In this document: positions 1-8,205 of the stretch, one piece after another | Position numbering within the stretch: position 1 is the first letter of the stretch | Layout of the letters: every line of letters starts with the position of its first letter | Origin: an uncultured Lachnospiraceae bacterium | GTDB taxonomy: Bacteria; Bacillota; Clostridia; Lachnospirales; Lachnospiraceae | Assembly (NCBI GenBank): GCA_947594085.1 | Contig: CANQEB010000021.1 | Coordinates: 1-17,169, forward strand | Direction of reading: 5' to 3' | DNA length: 17,169 nt | Made by a program: the position numbers and the translations under genes | The notes under the pieces: model-generated | Seen by the model: only the letters and a program-made list of their open reading frames with translations | What the model was told of the DNA's origin: nothing | Database searches by the model: none

Positions 1-868
1 GTGAAATGTCTTCAACACCACGACGAAGCTCAATAACGCCGTCCTTATCTTTACCGCCATCCTCGGCGTAACGAATCATAACTCGCTTCGGGTCTACCAT
101 CTCAGGAAACTCTGGCGTCCACCAAGTCTTTCCTTTATCCGGCGTAAATTCTTGAACAGAGCCTATCTCATATTTATGGTGTTGAACCCAACTACGAACG
201 TCCTTCTCTGTCTCTCCCTCTTTTGGCTTTCGCGCCAAAACAGTCATGGTCGTCTTATTACCCTGTCCAAATTGCTGTTCAAGCTGGACCCACGTTTTAA
301 CGTAACCTTCTCGCACAAGGATCGCCATAGCAACTTTTTTTGTATAATCAGGGACGCCCATAATATCTTCAACACCACTAGACACGTCTAGTGTACCGTT
401 TCCTTCATCAATTTTTTTACGAAGGAAGTCAGCAGTTTTTTGATATCGATCCTGGCGATCGGCAATGGAATCCTTTAAATATGATCGAACAGAGCTCTCA
501 TTCATACCAAGACGACGACCAGTTTCGGAAGCATTACCATGACATTCATCATAAACCTTCAAAACCCTAGCTCGAACCGCTTTGCGGGCCTCGGAATTTG
601 CGATAGAAATCTCAGCCCGAAGGTCAGTAGACGTGTACCAAACAGGTTCTCCAGTTTTCTTATCAATACCCTTTTGCCCAAGTAACGCTTTTGCAATTTC
701 AGATTCGGTGAGCCCCTTTTTCTTCAAAGAATCCACTTCGCTGAGGAAATCGAATTGATGCTGTGCAGGATTCTCACCAGAACCCCAAGCGTAGCGGCCA
801 GAACCTCGTCCCGGCGGATTCTCGTCATGGCCGACACCAGAATGATAAATATAATATTCAGTATCCAT
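1..868 (-). CDS. Large phage protein of unknown function, N-terminal part (3' end beyond window)
   Basis: Open from an ATG at 868 to the window edge, about 289 codons without a stop. An AAGGAGG site stands about 9 bases before the ATG, and the start overlaps the end of the upstream nuclease gene by 11 bases. The N-terminus (MDTEYYIYHSG) leads into a Gly/Pro/Arg-rich stretch (NPPGRGSGRYAWGSGENP). Near residues 125-132 the segment GRRLGMNESSVRSYL looks like a helix-turn-helix, and an earlier segment (GLTESEIAKALLG) has a similar look. The visible C-terminal part contains VMIRYAEDGG and GVIELRRG. I recall similar large proteins in gut phage genomes without an assigned function, so I give none. 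Placement after two nucleases suggests a DNA-related or late-early role, which is inference. A copy of the dispersed ATTATATTY motif lies in codons 5-8. Confidence 0.8.
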   Translation of the reverse strand, partial: MDTEYYIYHSGVGHDENPPGRGSGRYAWGSGENPAQHQFDFLSEVDSLKKKGLTESEIAKALLGQKGIDKKTGEPVWYTSTDLRAEISIANSEARKAVRARVLKVYDECHGNASETGRRLGMNESSVRSYLKDSIADRQDRYQKTADFLRKKIDEGNGTLDVSSGVEDIMGVPDYTKKVAMAILVREGYVKTWVQLEQQFGQGNKTTMTVLARKPKEGETEKDVRSWVQHHKYEIGSVQEFTPDKGKTWWTPEFPEMVDPKRVMIRYAEDGGKDKDGVIELRRGVEDIS

Positions 869-1430
869 TATGTTCGCCCTCCTTAAATTCTGTGATTAGA
901 CCGTCAAACCAAACGATCTTGTCCATTACCGGAACAATATCAGTTGCGTCAAAAGTCTCAATTCGAACGTCATCGTTCTGGTAAATGCGAGCTTCACAGC
1001 CTTTCAAGGATGCTGGGCGAATGTCATACTCTAAACAAAAAAGTGCAGAATAAATTAAAAGTTGATCGAAACTAGCTTCAGAAACTCCTGTCTTCAAATC
1101 GTGAACACGTAAAAAATTCTGCCGAAAGCTAATAGCATCTGCAGTACCATAACAATTCGGCGAAAAATATAATACTTGTTCCGGCTGCATTCGATAACCG
1201 ATCGCATCATTGACGTACATGTTCAACGTCAGATTACGCTTCGGAAGTTTTTGGCCCAACATAATACACTGGGCAGCAAAAGCATGAAGCTGTGTTCCTC
1301 GCACAGCCGCCAGATGATTTGCATAAACATCCAAAATTTTATCTTGATCGTAACGAAGCCAATGATATGCAGAAGGGCTAAGAAAGGCGTGACTTCCTGC
1401 AGCGACGTTTGTATGCTCGTTCCATCTCAT
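858..1430 (-). CDS. RecB/Cas4-like PD-(D/E)XK nuclease
   Basis: Protein of 190 aa. Motifs fit the PD-(D/E)XK exonuclease fold of RecB/Cas4-type phage nucleases: an N-terminal LSPSAYHWLRY element, GTQLHAF with His49, GTADA with Asp98, then HDLKTG with Asp111 and Lys113 as the D-x-K catalytic pair, followed by Gln123 and Tyr127 (QLLIY). In this fold the acidic residues bind metal and the Lys helps cleave DNA. Start chosen at the ATG preceded by AAGGAGGAGG. The gene overlaps the upstream VRR-NUC gene by 53 bases in another frame and the downstream gene by 11. It probably trims or recombines phage DNA together with the neighbouring helicase and SSB-like protein. Fold assignment is fairly firm; substrate is unknown. 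Confidence 0.78.
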   Translation of the reverse strand: MRWNEHTNVAAGSHAFLSPSAYHWLRYDQDKILDVYANHLAAVRGTQLHAFAAQCIMLGQKLPKRNLTLNMYVNDAIGYRMQPEQVLYFSPNCYGTADAISFRQNFLRVHDLKTGVSEASFDQLLIYSALFCLEYDIRPASLKGCEARIYQNDDVRIETFDATDIVPVMDKIVWFDGLITEFKEGEHNGY

Positions 1431-1698
1431 TGAGAACCTCCTCCTTGTTCTCTGGATAGATTGTTGCTGAGAAACTCATGTTCCCAGCTTTATTCAGATG
1501 ATATTCCTGATTAGGCCGATACGAAGCATCGGCTGACCGTTTCGTCTCTAAAACCGCCCACCAACTTCCTGGCATCAAAACGGTAATATCTGGAAAGCCT
1601 TGGATATACCCAGAGTCATTCTTCAGAATATAAGCTTCGGGAAATCGGTCTTTTAATTCCTTAATAAGATCCCGTTGAAAATCTCTTTCAAGGGGCAT
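1378..1698 (-). CDS. VRR-NUC domain nuclease
   Basis: Protein of 106 aa, the usual size for stand-alone phage VRR-NUC proteins. Visible motifs: FQRDLIKELK at the N-terminus, KNDSGYIQGFPD with Gly34-x-Pro36-Asp37, then the ETK triad with Glu51 and Lys53, followed by RPNQ and a C-terminal IYPENKEEVLNEME. These are the core of the VRR-NUC branch of PD-(D/E)XK nucleases, which in phages sit beside SNF2-like helicases and are thought to cut branched DNA. Start is the ATG after AGGAGGTGCTTCA. It lies downstream of the XRE gene, with a 90-base gap, and its last 17 codons are also read in another frame as the start of the next nuclease. Confidence 0.85.
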   Translation of the reverse strand: MPLERDFQRDLIKELKDRFPEAYILKNDSGYIQGFPDITVLMPGSWWAVLETKRSADASYRPNQEYHLNKAGNMSFSATIYPENKEEVLNEMERAYKRRCRKSRLS

Positions 1699-1787
1699 TG
1701 AAGCACCTCCTCAAAAATATATAATGAAAAGGCACATATGCGCTTCTCTCTCTATTATAAGCGATGTTTACGACGCGAATCCGAAGA

Positions 1788-2042
1788 TTACGAAATATAG
1801 GCCCTAGGAACGCTTTCCTGAAGTTTCACCCAGGCCATCGTCATAAGTTCCAATGGAACTTCATAATAATCGGCTAACTTCTCAAGACGCTCCTGACTAA
1901 TCTCGCCGCAACGCTCATAAGCAGCAAGTGTTCCTCTTGGAATTCCAGTGTCCTTTGAAACCTGTTTCTGCGTAAGATTGTGAAGAATACGAAGCTTCTT
2001 CAAATTCTTTGCAATCTGCATCTGTTCAACAATAGTAGCCAT
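1788..2042 (-). CDS. XRE-family helix-turn-helix regulator
   Basis: An 84-aa protein that is almost entirely an HTH_3/Cro-CI type domain. Helices cover about residues 11-66: KNLKKLRILHNLTQKQVSKD leads into the recognition segment TGIPRGTLAAYERCG, then ISQERLEKLADYYEV. There is no extra oligomerisation domain. The site TTAGGAGG lies directly before it and the spacer to the ATG is itself a copy of the dispersed motif ATTATATTT. The stop of the helicase gene is 14 bases upstream, so the two are co-transcribed. An XRE gene between helicase and VRR-NUC is a common phage arrangement. It may regulate the replication operon, but no operator for it is identifiable here. Confidence 0.9.
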   Translation of the reverse strand: MATIVEQMQIAKNLKKLRILHNLTQKQVSKDTGIPRGTLAAYERCGEISQERLEKLADYYEVPLELMTMAWVKLQESVPRAYIS

Positions 2043-2055
2043 AAATATAATCCTC

Positions 2056-3264
2056 CTAACTACTTTTCGACATCATCTTGTTATAGAACGACCGTTCATT
2101 AAAATTATGCTTCCGACTGAGAGCTCTAGCAATCGCCAAATCGATGGGTGCAGATGATCGAAACTTATAATAATACAAATCCTTGTAAGTCGTGTTCATT
2201 CGATCAATTCTTCCCATCGCTTGTTCTGTCATTCGATACGAATAACTCTGACTATAAAAAATCATGACATTTGTTGTTGTACAATTCCACCCTTCGCAAC
2301 CAGCGGAATATTGAACCAAATAAACCCAACGAGTCCCAGTTGGAAGATCCTCATGCTTTTCGCCATTCCATTCGGCGAACGGGATGGCCCATCCAAGACA
2401 AAGTTGTCGAAGAGCTTCTAACTCGTAAGTAAAATTGTAGAATATAATGACTCGATTATTGAGCATTAACAACTCTGACGTCTTCTCAATTCTAGATAAA
2501 TCAGAATTCACAACTTTACGAAGAAGATAGAACAGCTTTCCAGTCTCAGGAATCGGACAGTCGTCATACGGATCCCATCGATCTCGAAATACTTTCTTAT
2601 ACAGATCCTTGTCATAGTCAACAATGACTGTCTCAATGTGACGCTCTGTCACTTTTGGGCTCTCCATCGTGACAAGAATTTTTCGTCGATGAGCTTCAAG
2701 GATTCGTTCATCAAAATATCTTTCGATCTTCGGATAACTCGTGTGAATGCTAAAGATACAATGTCGATTTGTAAAGTCTGTCTTATTCCGATAGAATCCA
2801 TTTGCAATGAAAACTGGAATATAATCACTCCACTGATCGCCAGGAGTCGCCGACAACAAAATCCAATTATTCTTTCTCGTGATCTTTAAAAATGCTTTTG
2901 TCCATGCGCCATAGCCTACTACTCGTTGCTCATCAAATATAAAGAAAGCGTCTGAGACGTCAACATACTTCTTGATGTTATTCCAACTATCCACAACAGG
3001 AGTAAGAGAAAACATAGCAGCTTCTTTTAACCACTCGTTTGTATCTCTCTTCTTTGCTGTTGTGATAATGTACAGATCCTTCGGGTCCTTCATTGGAATA
3101 TAATCACCCTGTCCATTGATTCGTAAGCTTCCCTTACATTCTCGAGTAAAGTAGTAGGCTAACGCGGTACGTGATTTACCAGAACCGACTCCACCGCATA
3201 AGATGGAGCCGGTCTTCAGCTTCTTTATGACCTCAAGCTGATAATCGGCCAACTCTACTGTCAT
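2056..3264 (-). CDS. SNF2-like / DEAD-box phage helicase (SF2)
   Basis: Protein of 402 aa with both RecA-like lobes of an SF2 ATPase. Lobe 1: a Q-motif-like LADYQ at the N-terminus, Walker A GGVGSGKS (Lys30, Ser31), Walker B FIFDEQR with Asp111-Glu112 (DEQR in place of DEAH), and motif III LLSATPGD at 137-142. Lobe 2: VIIFYNF, then QYSAGCEGWN, and motif VI QAMGRIDR at 348-355 with the arginine fingers. Length and motifs match the short helicase found widely beside VRR-NUC genes in Firmicute phages. It probably translocates on or remodels DNA during replication or recombination. Start is the ATG after AGGAGGTGTCTTT. The stop codon TAG lies inside the ribosome binding site of the XRE gene. Two copies of ATTATATTC occur in the reading frame, both giving the residues DYIP. 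Confidence 0.92.
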   Translation of the reverse strand: MTVELADYQLEVIKKLKTGSILCGGVGSGKSRTALAYYFTRECKGSLRINGQGDYIPMKDPKDLYIITTAKKRDTNEWLKEAAMFSLTPVVDSWNNIKKYVDVSDAFFIFDEQRVVGYGAWTKAFLKITRKNNWILLSATPGDQWSDYIPVFIANGFYRNKTDFTNRHCIFSIHTSYPKIERYFDERILEAHRRKILVTMESPKVTERHIETVIVDYDKDLYKKVFRDRWDPYDDCPIPETGKLFYLLRKVVNSDLSRIEKTSELLMLNNRVIIFYNFTYELEALRQLCLGWAIPFAEWNGEKHEDLPTGTRWVYLVQYSAGCEGWNCTTTNVMIFYSQSYSYRMTEQAMGRIDRMNTTYKDLYYYKFRSSAPIDLAIARALSRKHNFNERSFYNKMMSKSS

Positions 3265-3288
3265 AAAGACACCTCCTGATAAATATAT

Positions 3289-3456
3289 TTACTCGACTTT
3301 CTCCTTAATATATGGATGACGCTGAATAGCTATCGGACCAGCATCATTAAAGTACTGTTCAAAATAGCCTCGAACAAAACAGATTGCAAGATCCAAATCC
3401 ATTTCAGAAGCGGCTACTTTACCGTCAATCAAAATATCATACTTATCCGGGATCAT
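3289..3456 (-). CDS. Small hypothetical protein (55 aa)
   Basis: Short gene between the SSB-like and helicase genes. The ATG follows GAGGAGTAAGAA, so its ribosome binding site overlaps the stop codon of the SSB-like gene. It starts MIPDKYDILIDGKVAASEMD and ends RHPYIKEKVE, with a central amphipathic segment containing CFVRGYFEQYF. The frame is open, the spacing to both neighbours is tight (3 bases upstream, 24 downstream), and the next gene has its own AGGAGG. I do not recognise the family. Position implies co-expression with the replication proteins, perhaps as an accessory factor, which is inference only. Confidence 0.75.
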   Translation of the reverse strand: MIPDKYDILIDGKVAASEMDLDLAICFVRGYFEQYFNDAGPIAIQRHPYIKEKVE

Positions 3457-3459
3457 TTC

Positions 3460-4050
3460 TTACTCCTCAAACGGCAGTTCATCATCCTCCGACATCGGAC
3501 TCTCGTCCGTCATCCGAATGTCACGATACTTCCTCTCCAGAGGATCATCCACAATCGTCACATACAGAGCATCCAGATAACAAGAAATCCCGCCAGGACG
3601 ATTCGGACGATCAGGGTAACGAGAAGGACGAATATTCATATCTACATGCATAATAGCACGAGATCGAGCAAGAATATCAATCAGCCCAATCGTGTCTTCA
3701 GTCAGCTTAGTCTGGACCATCTTCTCCTTATCATCAGGATCGTCAGGATCCACTTTGATCAGCCAAACCTTAGGCGGAATACGAGAGTTAAAGTTCACCT
3801 TCACCTTGATCCAGTCAGTAGGAGTGGAATCAGGATCGTCCGCATAAGCGGGAAGGGTCTTCACACGGAAGCCATCCTCACGAAGCTGTTCCGCGAGATC
3901 AGGATCGACAACCGCACCAAAGTTACGATCACCTTCGGCATTGAAGTCAGTCTTTCGACCGGAAAAGTTCGGATAGATCAGTCGAGTACCACTGAGACGC
4001 AGCAGTCCAAATCCATTCTTTCCATTGTAGGCAGAATTGATGTTTTCCAT
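3460..4050 (-). CDS. Single-stranded DNA-binding protein-like
   Basis: Protein of 196 aa with features of phage SSB proteins. Beta-rich segments compatible with an OB fold run from about residue 15 to 170 (TRLIYPNFSG, DRNFGAVVD, DWIKVKVNF, PKVWLIK, YLDALYVTIVDD), and a strongly acidic C-terminal tail ends DDELPFEE, like the partner-binding tip of bacterial SSBs. It directly follows the polymerase fusion gene, with 46 bases between, as expected for a protein that coats the single strand made by the helicase. Start is the ATG after AAAGGAACAAAAACA. The gap before it holds one ATTATATTT motif. I recall similar proteins next to phage replication genes. Function is likely but not proven by motif alone. 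Confidence 0.72.
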   Translation of the reverse strand: MENINSAYNGKNGFGLLRLSGTRLIYPNFSGRKTDFNAEGDRNFGAVVDPDLAEQLREDGFRVKTLPAYADDPDSTPTDWIKVKVNFNSRIPPKVWLIKVDPDDPDDKEKMVQTKLTEDTIGLIDILARSRAIMHVDMNIRPSRYPDRPNRPGGISCYLDALYVTIVDDPLERKYRDIRMTDESPMSEDDELPFEE

Positions 4051-4096
4051 TGTTTTTGTTCCTTTCTTGTTTTAAAATATAATTTTTATGTCAACC

Positions 4097-7000
4097 TCAA
4101 GCGGCGAACCACTCAAAGTCTCCATACGCAGAGATAGTGTCGACTGCTTCGTCGACGAGTCGATTCCAATAAGATCGATCAATTTGATCCACAAGCCCGA
4201 GGGTCCTAACAGTTTCTGATTCAAGCCATCGATAAACTCCTGAATCTCCTGCTTTTGTTGCTTTTCCGGGACGTTTTGTTCCGACAGCCGCTGCCATCTT
4301 CCCATTATTCTCCCTAAGCAATACCCCGCCCCCGGCGCCGTCAACAATCGGACAGAACTGCCCGACTCGTCCGACGAACTGATAATTATGTTCATCTTCA
4401 CCTAGTCCTTCATTCATATCCAAATATAATGCTGAAGTCACTTGCTTTGTCTCGCACAAGTCCTCAAATGCTATGGGTTCATGACTAAACAACGTCTTAA
4501 ACACGTACGGAACCTGAAACTGTGTGCCCGTTGCCGTCCAATGGCCATCTGCAGCATCCTTTGCCACATACACAGCGTCGTTCACAAGACACAGTTTTTC
4601 ATAGGTCGCCTCATGCTCGAATTCATATCCGTACTGCTTGGCATAATCCATACAGAAGGATATAATTTCAGGAGTAGCATCAGCAATCTTAATTGAATCA
4701 GTCTTGATGTGAACGACCGTAAATCCGCGATCCTGCACTTCGTGCTTTAAATTGATCATGAACAATGCGCCATACTTAGCCACAATATTATCCGCATTCC
4801 GAGGGTCTCGCAGCTTATTAGGGAACTTGGCAGCAGTCAAACCATACACAGAGTTAATGGCTGTCTTCAGAGCCGTCGACAACTTCTTCGCTTGATCCTT
4901 ATCGTCCAAATACTTCGCAAGCTTTCCGTCGAACAGCTTCTTAGCCGCATCGTAATCCCCATGCTTGATAAATATCCGTGCATTGACTAGGTCCTCAAAC
5001 CGCTTTGTGTACGTATCACCGAACAAATTCAGCCGAATCAGACTATGCGGATGCATCGAAGCAACATCAAGCAATGCCACATTTGTGTGAATTCCAGGAG
5101 TTGCGAACACATAGCCACCTTCTCCAGGATCCTCACCGCGGTAAATCGACTTAGCCGACACAATCTTCGTTCCTTCATTATACTCCTCCTTCGGGATTCC
5201 ATAAGAAGAATATCTATAACCGGGAAAGATCGTCTCGAGCTTCGTGTACACAAACTGATCCTGCGGGTGCCTATTCGTTCCAACTATGATCCTCGTGGTA
5301 TGCTGGTTCGTTGTATCATTTACCGTCAGTCCAGACAAATCAGCCAGAATCTCTCGAGCCATCCAATCCTGCTGGTTGGCATTCCACACGGCTTCCGTTG
5401 CGATCACATCGTTTGTACAGTACTCGGCAACGAGTTCCCAATTCTCTTTTGGCACTTCCTGATCCCATGGTAAGCCAAGCTCCTGATGATGGATGCCAAG
5501 CTTGATCTCCCACTTCTTCAGACTCATCTTATTGCCGGCCGACAAGAAATCATAAATATCAGTGTAAGACAGATCAAATGCATCGTTGAACAGTGCACTA
5601 TCCTTTGACTTCTTATCCTCGCTCCCGATGATTCGCTGACTCAACCGATACAACTGCAATTCTGTGTATCCCATCATCCGTCCATAGAGAATATGATTAT
5701 CGTAACGCCGATTATTGAATCCAACAAGCCGACGCTTGATCAACCCCTTAATATCTTCCTCCGACGGATTGATCATCTTCACGCATTTCTTACCTTCTCC
5801 AGCATCCTTCCATACGACAATAAACAGATTAGGAAACACCTCAACGTCGAAGAACGTCAGCGGTGCTTTCTCATCTACATACCGAGGCGCTTCTGTCGTA
5901 TCGGCACCCCCAATGTTTTCTTCTACATCTTTCGAACAAAAATGCATCTTCGAAACGATCCGTATGCACGTCTGAGACTGGTTACTACTACTCATCGCGA
6001 ACGTCATTACAGACGTCGCCATATCCCGCACATCGTAACTCAGATCAGATGCATACGCATCTTCCAAAATCTTAAATATCATGTCGATCGACGGTTTTGT
6101 ATTCGGCCAAATCTCTCGGTTCAGATTCCGAAGAATCTGCTCACGGAGACTTTTCTCTGATCGAATACGTCGATCTTTCAACACTAGCTTTTCCTCCTTT
6201 AATGGCAATCCACTGGAGATCGTAGCGATGGGCAATCCGTTACACTTTGTAACCATTCGCCGCAACGAACTATTCCCAGTAAACACCTTAATCTCAATGT
6301 CAGGAGCAAATATCCGACTAAGCTTCATTGCATCTCCTTCATAAAAGTAATGCAAGTGAATCCCCGCACCACTCTTACTCAACTCAGCATAAGTGGGCGG
6401 CCACTTCGAAGCTTCTCTCAAATTTGCCTCCTGGTCTTTTTCTCCTTTCGAATTTTTAATATCGAAGTCAATGACGATCAAATTCCTTGGAAGTTTCACA
6501 TAATGAAGTTTTGTTGTGTCTAGATCGGCCAGAACACTCTCACACTCGATCCACTTTCGAATTGGCTTGCCGTCGTCCGTGGCATATTGTGCTTTGTTCT
6601 CCGAGAATATAATGTCAAATCCGGATTTCTTCTTATTAAACTTCAGCCACGACTCTGCTTCCTGCGCTTCCTCCACTTTTTCTGTCTCTTTCTTTTCTAC
6701 ATAATCGATCTTCTCCTTCTTAAATCCGACATAAACATTTCTGGCATTAGCTTTACGATCAACCACATCATCAAAGTAATTTCGTAGCTCGTCTCGAAAT
6801 TGGCGCTTATTCAATGGATAATTAATCTTTGCATCCTCAACCCACTCTTTGTACCGAAGCCAAGCAGAAGTGAGTGTAACCTCATCTGGGTGATCAACAA
6901 CAAAAAAGTCGTAGTTATCCTCAATAAAGTTATAGAAATCATTTGTAACAGACATCATTGACGTGGGAATATAATTGTCGTAATAGCCAATACCAAGCTC

Positions 7001-7990
7001 CTCGTAAACTTTCAAACAATGATCGGCAATCGCTCCGAGTTCATAAGAGATTCCGTTCATTAATTCAGCATAACGCCTCTGAGAAACTCTCCTCCCGCTC
7101 GGATTTACGTCAACCAGCCGTCGAATAATGCCTGATTTTGCGTCGGTAATTCTAACTGGCTTATTTGTTCCCATAAATATAAAACTCTTAAACTGACTTT
7201 GATACGTCGATTTAAACTTTTCATTCACAAGTATAGGCTCATGCGATACAATCGAGTTTAATTTTGTATTATCCTCGATTCGGCTTAGATCACCATCATG
7301 CTGAATCGCTATCAAAGGATTATCACGAAACGCCTCAAGAGCGAACGAATTATTTGCTGATGCCAGCGTCTTTGCATCAAATACTGAATAATATCCAGGA
7401 AACATCTCCTGCACGATATTAAGTATTGTAGATTTGCCCGTCCTAGGACCACCATACAATACAATAAATTTCTGAATCTTTTTTGAATCGCCGGATATAA
7501 TAGAACCAATGGCCCATTCAAGCTTCTCTCGCTCCTCTGGGTCGTACAAAGTATTCATCAACTCGTCATAATTACTTATCTCACCTTCCTCCATAGGATA
7601 GTCCAGCCGTCGAGTTATGTAATCGGTCTTCTTGACCGGGGTATTCGAGAATATAATACGATCATCAAGCTCATGGTAACAATCAGGCATCGACTTACAA
7701 TACGTGAGCCACTCAGTCCACTTCTTGGATGAAAAATTGCTCATTAACTTCACAGACTTCCGGTCTGTCGTCTCGTACGCTTCTGCCTTTTTCAGTACCA
7801 TGTCGTCGACAAGTCGTTGAACGTCACCCTCCGACTTAGACCATAGTCCCTTCTCCTCGTCCCACACGGCATAAAACGACTTACCCCGGATCATCAGATC
7901 TCGAGGGTGCTGTTTCACAAGGAACTCTGGATAAATATCAGTGACCCCTCGCTTCGTAGAAGCTGCGTTCACAGACACGAAATCCAGCAT
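4097..7990 (-). CDS. Helicase-primase-DNA polymerase fusion: SF3/D5 helicase + AEP primase-like + family B polymerase
   Basis: Single open frame; residues are numbered from the ATG at 7990 (1,297 aa). A TTG at 8029 would add 13 residues, but AAGGAGG stands 11 bases before the ATG. Residues 20-160 resemble the D5 N-terminal domain. SF3 helicase: Walker A GGPRTGKS 180-187, sensor FMGTN, and an arginine-finger region IIRRLVDVNP. AEP primase-like domain: VIDFD with Asp508 and Asp510, GIHLH with His545, IEIKVF with Glu566. Family B exonuclease: FFDVE (Asp715, Glu717), NNRRYD (Asp764), YCTND (Tyr857, Asp861). Polymerase: motif A DVASMHPHS (Asp975), motif B KTAINSVYG (Lys1042 to Gly1050), motif C KTDS (Asp1098; Lys1096 where Asp is usual). 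Together it could unwind, prime and copy phage DNA. It heads the replication operon. Confidence 0.88.
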   Translation of the reverse strand: MLDFVSVNAASTKRGVTDIYPEFLVKQHPRDLMIRGKSFYAVWDEEKGLWSKSEGDVQRLVDDMVLKKAEAYETTDRKSVKLMSNFSSKKWTEWLTYCKSMPDCYHELDDRIIFSNTPVKKTDYITRRLDYPMEEGEISNYDELMNTLYDPEEREKLEWAIGSIISGDSKKIQKFIVLYGGPRTGKSTILNIVQEMFPGYYSVFDAKTLASANNSFALEAFRDNPLIAIQHDGDLSRIEDNTKLNSIVSHEPILVNEKFKSTYQSQFKSFIFMGTNKPVRITDAKSGIIRRLVDVNPSGRRVSQRRYAELMNGISYELGAIADHCLKVYEELGIGYYDNYIPTSMMSVTNDFYNFIEDNYDFFVVDHPDEVTLTSAWLRYKEWVEDAKINYPLNKRQFRDELRNYFDDVVDRKANARNVYVGFKKEKIDYVEKKETEKVEEAQEAESWLKFNKKKSGFDIIFSENKAQYATDDGKPIRKWIECESVLADLDTTKLHYVKLPRNLIVIDFDIKNSKGEKDQEANLREASKWPPTYAELSKSGAGIHLHYFYEGDAMKLSRIFAPDIEIKVFTGNSSLRRMVTKCNGLPIATISSGLPLKEEKLVLKDRRIRSEKSLREQILRNLNREIWPNTKPSIDMIFKILEDAYASDLSYDVRDMATSVMTFAMSSSNQSQTCIRIVSKMHFCSKDVEENIGGADTTEAPRYVDEKAPLTFFDVEVFPNLFIVVWKDAGEGKKCVKMINPSEEDIKGLIKRRLVGFNNRRYDNHILYGRMMGYTELQLYRLSQRIIGSEDKKSKDSALFNDAFDLSYTDIYDFLSAGNKMSLKKWEIKLGIHHQELGLPWDQEVPKENWELVAEYCTNDVIATEAVWNANQQDWMAREILADLSGLTVNDTTNQHTTRIIVGTNRHPQDQFVYTKLETIFPGYRYSSYGIPKEEYNEGTKIVSAKSIYRGEDPGEGGYVFATPGIHTNVALLDVASMHPHSLIRLNLFGDTYTKRFEDLVNARIFIKHGDYDAAKKLFDGKLAKYLDDKDQAKKLSTALKTAINSVYGLTAAKFPNKLRDPRNADNIVAKYGALFMINLKHEVQDRGFTVVHIKTDSIKIADATPEIISFCMDYAKQYGYEFEHEATYEKLCLVNDAVYVAKDAADGHWTATGTQFQVPYVFKTLFSHEPIAFEDLCETKQVTSALYLDMNEGLGEDEHNYQFVGRVGQFCPIVDGAGGGVLLRENNGKMAAAVGTKRPGKATKAGDSGVYRWLESETVRTLGLVDQIDRSYWNRLVDEAVDTISAYGDFEWFAA

Positions 7991-8089
7991 AAATATCCAG
8001 GCCTCCTTCGCTAATGTAAATTTTGTCAAAAATCGTCCAATGACAAAATGACACTTTTTTCTCTATATTCTTTTATATATTTAATTTTT

Positions 8090-8118
8090 TCTATAATTAA
8101 TATAAAAATTTTTGTCAT
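8090..8118 (-). promoter_or_regulatory. Candidate sigma70-like promoter of the replication operon
   Basis: On the minus strand, ATGACA (8118-8113, 5 of 6 to TTGACA) is followed by a 17-base A/T spacer and TATAGA (8095-8090, 4 of 6 to TATAAT). It points at the polymerase fusion gene and lies directly after a terminator. Its -35 box is inside the TGTCATTTTGTCA repeat at 8113-8125, so a protein bound to that repeat would compete with RNA polymerase. Confidence 0.5.
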
Positions 8119-8125
8119 TTTGTCA

Positions 8126-8159
8126 CAAAAACCCGCAAACCCTTGGGCCCCAAGGGTTT
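8126..8159 (-). terminator. Strong hairpin terminator before the replication operon
   Basis: A perfect 23-base palindrome (8137-8159) with arms AAACCCTTGGG and CCCAAGGGTTT and one central base. On the minus strand it is followed by GCGGGTTTTT. It lies after the 8206-8403 gene and before the candidate promoter, separating the upstream small genes from the replication operon. The palindrome could also be a cruciform or protein site in an origin. Confidence 0.65.
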
Positions 8160-8205
8160 CAGCGATGACATTTTTAAAAAAAAGTGTCACAAAAGTGTCA
8201 TTTTG

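Noticed and set aside
1740..1790. TATAAT in the gap before the VRR-NUC gene
   Set aside because: No -35 box at usable spacing and no extended -10; left unannotated although a weak promoter cannot be excluded.
4075..4096. TTGACA followed by TATATT before the SSB-like gene
   Set aside because: The spacing between the boxes is only 7 bases, and TTGACA spans bases just after the polymerase stop; not a sigma70 promoter.
3316..4137. Long plus-strand open frame of 273 codons
   Set aside because: It is the reverse of the SSB-like gene, has no ribosome binding site, is very rich in Arg, Ile and His, and every supported gene is on the minus strand.
4072..4401. Minus-strand open frame overlapping the end of the polymerase
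   Set aside because: Lies inside the polymerase C-terminus in another frame and lacks a binding site; the polymerase frame has clear family motifs.
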